Made by a program: the position numbers and the translations under genes. The notes beneath the pieces were generated by a model. The model saw only the letters and a program-made list of their open reading frames with translations. It did no database searches and had not been told where the DNA came from. A stretch of 7,949 nt of DNA from Dehalococcoidales bacterium (lineage in GTDB: Bacteria; Chloroflexota; Dehalococcoidia; Dehalococcoidales; RBG-16-60-22): positions 1 through 7,949 of the forward strand of contig JADHXF010000068.1 of the NCBI GenBank assembly GCA_016783105.1. Reading direction: 5' to 3'. Of the stretch, positions 5,723 to 7,949 are shown one piece after another (the first letter of the stretch is position 1; every line of letters starts with the position of its first letter).

Positions 5723-6931
5723 TCACCCGCGTTTTCCCCAGAGCAATGCCGAGGAAACAAGGGCAACGGCAACCATGGTAAGCGCTACCCAGGATAACGT
5801 CATATAGAACTGGTAAGTGTCAATGAGGTAGCCGAGCAGAAGCGTAATCGCCGGTCCCCCGCGACTGCCCATATAGTAAATGCCGAGCACCGTGGAGCGT
5901 TTCTGCGGCGAAACGTGGCTGATGATGTAAGACTCCACCACCGGCATGCCAACGTGCATCGCGGTGCCCATTAGAAGCAGCACGGCATAGAGACTGAAAC
6001 CCAGGGATACATAATTTAAAAGGTAAATAGCCGGTCCGGCGATAAGCCCGACGGCGATTATCACCGGTATTCGCCCCAAACGGTCAGAGAGAAAACCGCC
6101 AAGAGGACCACCCCAGATGCCCCCAAAGAAGGCGACGGATAACAGAGCTGCTCCCGTCTCCTTGCTGGCGCCCAGAACGTCAACCGCGTAGAGCGAGACG
6201 AACTGGAGCGTGGAATAAATCAGAACCATGCTGGCGATGCCTATCGCGATAAAAGCCGACAGTCGGCGCAGGTCGACCGGTTCCGACGGCTTTACTGCGG
6301 CAGCATCTACCGCTTTCTTCCGGGCTACGTTGGCATAGCCCATACGCCCCAGAAGTATGTAGAATAATATGCCGAAGGCAATGGCCGGAATCGATATGGC
6401 AAGAAACGTGCCACGCCAGCCCAGAACACTGGCAAGTCCAGCCGCAATGAGCGGCGCCAGGAAAAAGCTCCCCGTGCCCCCTATCTGGTGGATGCCGAGC
6501 GCTTTGCCCCGGTTCTCTGGACTGACTGAGGCGGAGACCAGCGGCGATGCCGCGGGATGGTAGCCGCCCCCCGCTAATCCCAGGATGACCAGAAAAAGCG
6601 CCAGGACAATATAGCTTGGAGTAAGACCTACCAGCAGCCCGGCCACCGCCACACCGGCAACACCAACGGTGAGCATGATGCGGGGGCCAAGACGGTCAGC
6701 TGCCCAGCCAGCGGGGAGCTGGCTGATGCCGTAAGCAATATTGTAGGCAAAGAGCAATCCACCTACCTGAGTATACGAGAGGGAAAAATCGCTACGAATG
6801 AAGGGGAGAAGTGGCGACAGCAATGCCATCATCAGGTGGTGCCCGAAGTGAGCGAGCACTAAGAGGGGCAACAACCCGGTCAGGAATGTCAGAACTCTGC
6901 GTTTATCTATAATCGTATCCCTTCGTCGCAC
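5723..6931 (-). CDS. MFS transporter, Fsr (fosmidomycin resistance)-like
   Basis: This 402-residue protein is a major facilitator with about twelve membrane segments in two halves joined by a polar loop near 200-222. The MFS motif A appears between segments 2 and 3 as GWAADRLGPR (75-84) and again in the second half as GGFLSDRLGR (278-287). AHFGHHLM near the start and the GGYHPAASPLVSA (121-133) to GIHQIGGTGSFFLAP (146-160) run, with its conserved His-Pro, resemble the Fsr branch of efflux transporters. Efflux of a small anion or drug is therefore a reasonable guess, not a finding. The GTG at 6931 lies about 25 nt after the predicted start of transcription; the ribosome site is weak (GAAGAGA), and no better start precedes the first membrane segment. 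It ends 4 bp from the convergent dehydrogenase stop. Confidence 0.9.
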   Translation of the reverse strand: MRRRDTIIDKRRVLTFLTGLLPLLVLAHFGHHLMMALLSPLLPFIRSDFSLSYTQVGGLLFAYNIAYGISQLPAGWAADRLGPRIMLTVGVAGVAVAGLLVGLTPSYIVLALFLVILGLAGGGYHPAASPLVSASVSPENRGKALGIHQIGGTGSFFLAPLIAAGLASVLGWRGTFLAISIPAIAFGILFYILLGRMGYANVARKKAVDAAAVKPSEPVDLRRLSAFIAIGIASMVLIYSTLQFVSLYAVDVLGASKETGAALLSVAFFGGIWGGPLGGFLSDRLGRIPVIIAVGLIAGPAIYLLNYVSLGFSLYAVLLLMGTAMHVGMPVVESYIISHVSPQKRSTVLGIYYMGSRGGPAITLLLGYLIDTYQFYMTLSWVALTMVAVALVSSALLWGKRG

Positions 6932-6962
6932 CCGTCTCTTCAGTGCCTGCGGTCAGCCCAGA

Positions 6963-6992
6963 ATTATACCTCTTTCCCTGCCGGAATGACAA
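6963..6992 (-). promoter_or_regulatory. Strong sigma-70 promoter of the Fsr-like MFS gene
   Basis: On the minus strand TTGTCA (6987-6992, 5 of 6) and a perfect TATAAT (6963-6968) are separated by 18 bp. Transcription would begin near 6956, giving a leader of about 25 nt. It lies in the 90-bp gap after the upstream MFS gene, so the two transporters can be expressed separately. Confidence 0.7.
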
Positions 6993-7021
6993 GGAAAAAT
7001 ACCCGCGGCAAACGTTAACGA

Positions 7022-7949
7022 TTATCTTTTAATAACCGCCCCGGCTTTTTTCAGCATAAGTGTCAGCGCCATGGCAGTAAAGCTGGTAGCCGCAGCGATG
7101 GTAAAAGCCAGCTGGTAACTTTTCGTTACATCAAATATCTGGCCGCCCGCCCAGGCACCGAAAGCACCGCCGATAGTGGCGCCGAGAACAGTCACGCCGA
7201 CCAGAGTGGCCACAGCACGCATTCCGAAGAATCGCTCCACCAGGACTGGCATCTGCGGCACTTCCCCGCCATAGGCAAAGCCAAAAACAAGGGCAAAAAG
7301 GTAAAACATCCACGGCTCCCGGGCAAAGACGAGGAAAATTAAAGTGGTCATCATTATTGCGCAGCATATAACCAGGGCGGTATTGGCACCAATGCGGTCG
7401 GAGGCGCCACCCATGGTTATTCGGCCGACAAAGCTACCAATACCGATGATGCTGATGAACGTGGCCGCATACAGCGCTGCAATCCCGATGTCAGTCGCGT
7501 AGTTCACTAGGTGCACCATTACCATTTGCAGGCAAAAATTGAACAGAAAAAAGATAATAAAGAGCATCCACAGCGGTTTATACCGTGCCGCCGCCCTCAA
7601 ATTGATACCTGTTTCGGCAGTATTCGCTTCCAGCTGCTCCATTCCCTTGACTGATGTCATGACTTCATCGGAGCCGTAAGGTCGAAGCCCTTTCTCCGCC
7701 GGGTCACGCCGCAGCAGAAGAGCGCACGGAATCATAATCGCCCAGGCCGCTACGGCAAGAACCAGATACGCTGTTGACCAGCCGAAAGCAGTGATGAGAC
7801 GCTCAGCTACCGGGGCCAGAAGCATGGTACCCAACCCGGAACCACTGGCGACAACGCCCAGAGCCAGTCCGCGGCGCTTGATAAACCAGCGAGCGGTGGT
7901 TGCCATAGTGGTGATAAAACCGGCGCCTGCGCCTATGCCAAAGATAACT
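7022..7949 (-). CDS. MFS transporter, monocarboxylate/oxalate-formate (MCT/OFA)-like, N-terminus outside window
   Basis: The visible 309 codons hold the C-terminal two-thirds of a major facilitator; the frame stays open to the window edge, so the start lies beyond 7949. The first residues, GIGAGAGF then a TTMATTARWF stretch and KRRGLALGV, are the segment 4-5 signature of the MCT/oxalate-formate antiporter/YcxA-like group. GSGLGTMLLAPVAERL follows, and the second half has a motif A variant GGASDRIGAN. About eight hydrophobic segments are visible, with a polar central loop carrying RRDPAEKGLRPYG. An ATG at 7906 is internal to this conserved block and is not the true start. Related proteins move monocarboxylates or dicarboxylates, which would fit the oxo/hydroxy-acid enzymes nearby; the substrate is inference. 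It is a different MFS subfamily from its downstream neighbour. Confidence 0.9.
   Translation of the reverse strand, partial: VIFGIGAGAGFITTMATTARWFIKRRGLALGVVASGSGLGTMLLAPVAERLITAFGWSTAYLVLAVAAWAIMIPCALLLRRDPAEKGLRPYGSDEVMTSVKGMEQLEANTAETGINLRAAARYKPLWMLFIIFFLFNFCLQMVMVHLVNYATDIGIAALYAATFISIIGIGSFVGRITMGGASDRIGANTALVICCAIMMTTLIFLVFAREPWMFYLFALVFGFAYGGEVPQMPVLVERFFGMRAVATLVGVTVLGATIGGAFGAWAGGQIFDVTKSYQLAFTIAAATSFTAMALTLMLKKAGAVIKR

Noticed and set aside
5711..5729. CGGGT/ACCCG hairpin over the convergent stops, as a bidirectional terminator
   Set aside because: The stem is only 5 bp with a 9-nt loop and is not followed by a proper T run on either strand.
6993..7021. GC-rich stretch with CCGCGG and a short T run after the second MFS gene, as its terminator
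   Set aside because: CCGCGG is a plain palindrome without a loop. I could not build a stable stem in front of the T run.

Overview
The window is ordinary bacterial chromosome, moderately GC-rich by eye. It holds eight protein-coding genes packed on both strands, and two of them run off the window edges. I see no RNA genes, CRISPR array, insertion sequence or long repeat. The gene mix (a cytoplasmic YwrD-like gamma-glutamyltransferase, an RraA-like aldolase, a C_GCAxxG_C_C redox protein, a COG0731-type radical SAM enzyme, a TM1367-type cyclophilin-like protein, a CtBP-like D-2-hydroxyacid dehydrogenase and MFS/DMT transporters) reminds me of heterotrophic, possibly anaerobic, Chloroflexota such as Dehalococcoidia. 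That is an inference from content; no marker gene is present to prove it.

Layout. Positions 1-846 (minus) are the N-terminal half of a gamma-glutamyltransferase. It diverges, across a 168-bp promoter region, from an RraA-like gene at 1015-1737 (plus). That gene converges with, and overlaps by 4 bp, a C_GCAxxG_C_C gene at 1734-2234 (minus). Upstream on the minus strand follow a radical SAM gene (2333-3154) and an EamA/DMT exporter (3224-4096). A second divergent promoter region (4097-4257) leads to a two-gene plus-strand operon: a cyclophilin-like protein (4258-4632) and a D-2-hydroxyacid dehydrogenase (4663-5718). The dehydrogenase converges, 4 bp apart, with an Fsr-like MFS transporter (5723-6931, minus). 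Behind that lies the C-terminal two-thirds of a second, MCT/OFA-like MFS transporter (7022-7949, minus).

Transcription. Readable sigma-70-type promoters with 17-18-bp spacers lie in front of nearly every complete gene. The minus-strand genes therefore look like neighbouring single-gene units, although read-through between them is possible. Three start codons need care. The RraA-like gene starts at the ATG at 1015, not the GTG at 1009. The dehydrogenase starts at TTG 4663. The EamA gene probably starts at GTG 4096, because the upstream in-frame TTG is better read as part of a TTGACA -35 box.

Working together. The RraA-like protein and the dehydrogenase both belong to enzyme families acting on small oxo- and hydroxy-acids, and both MFS proteins could move organic anions. 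A small-acid catabolism and transport theme is plausible but not proven. No obvious new multi-gene system is visible. The best candidates for a second look are the cyclophilin-like/dehydrogenase pair, the variant RraA-like protein, and the C_GCAxxG protein with a strong promoter of its own.
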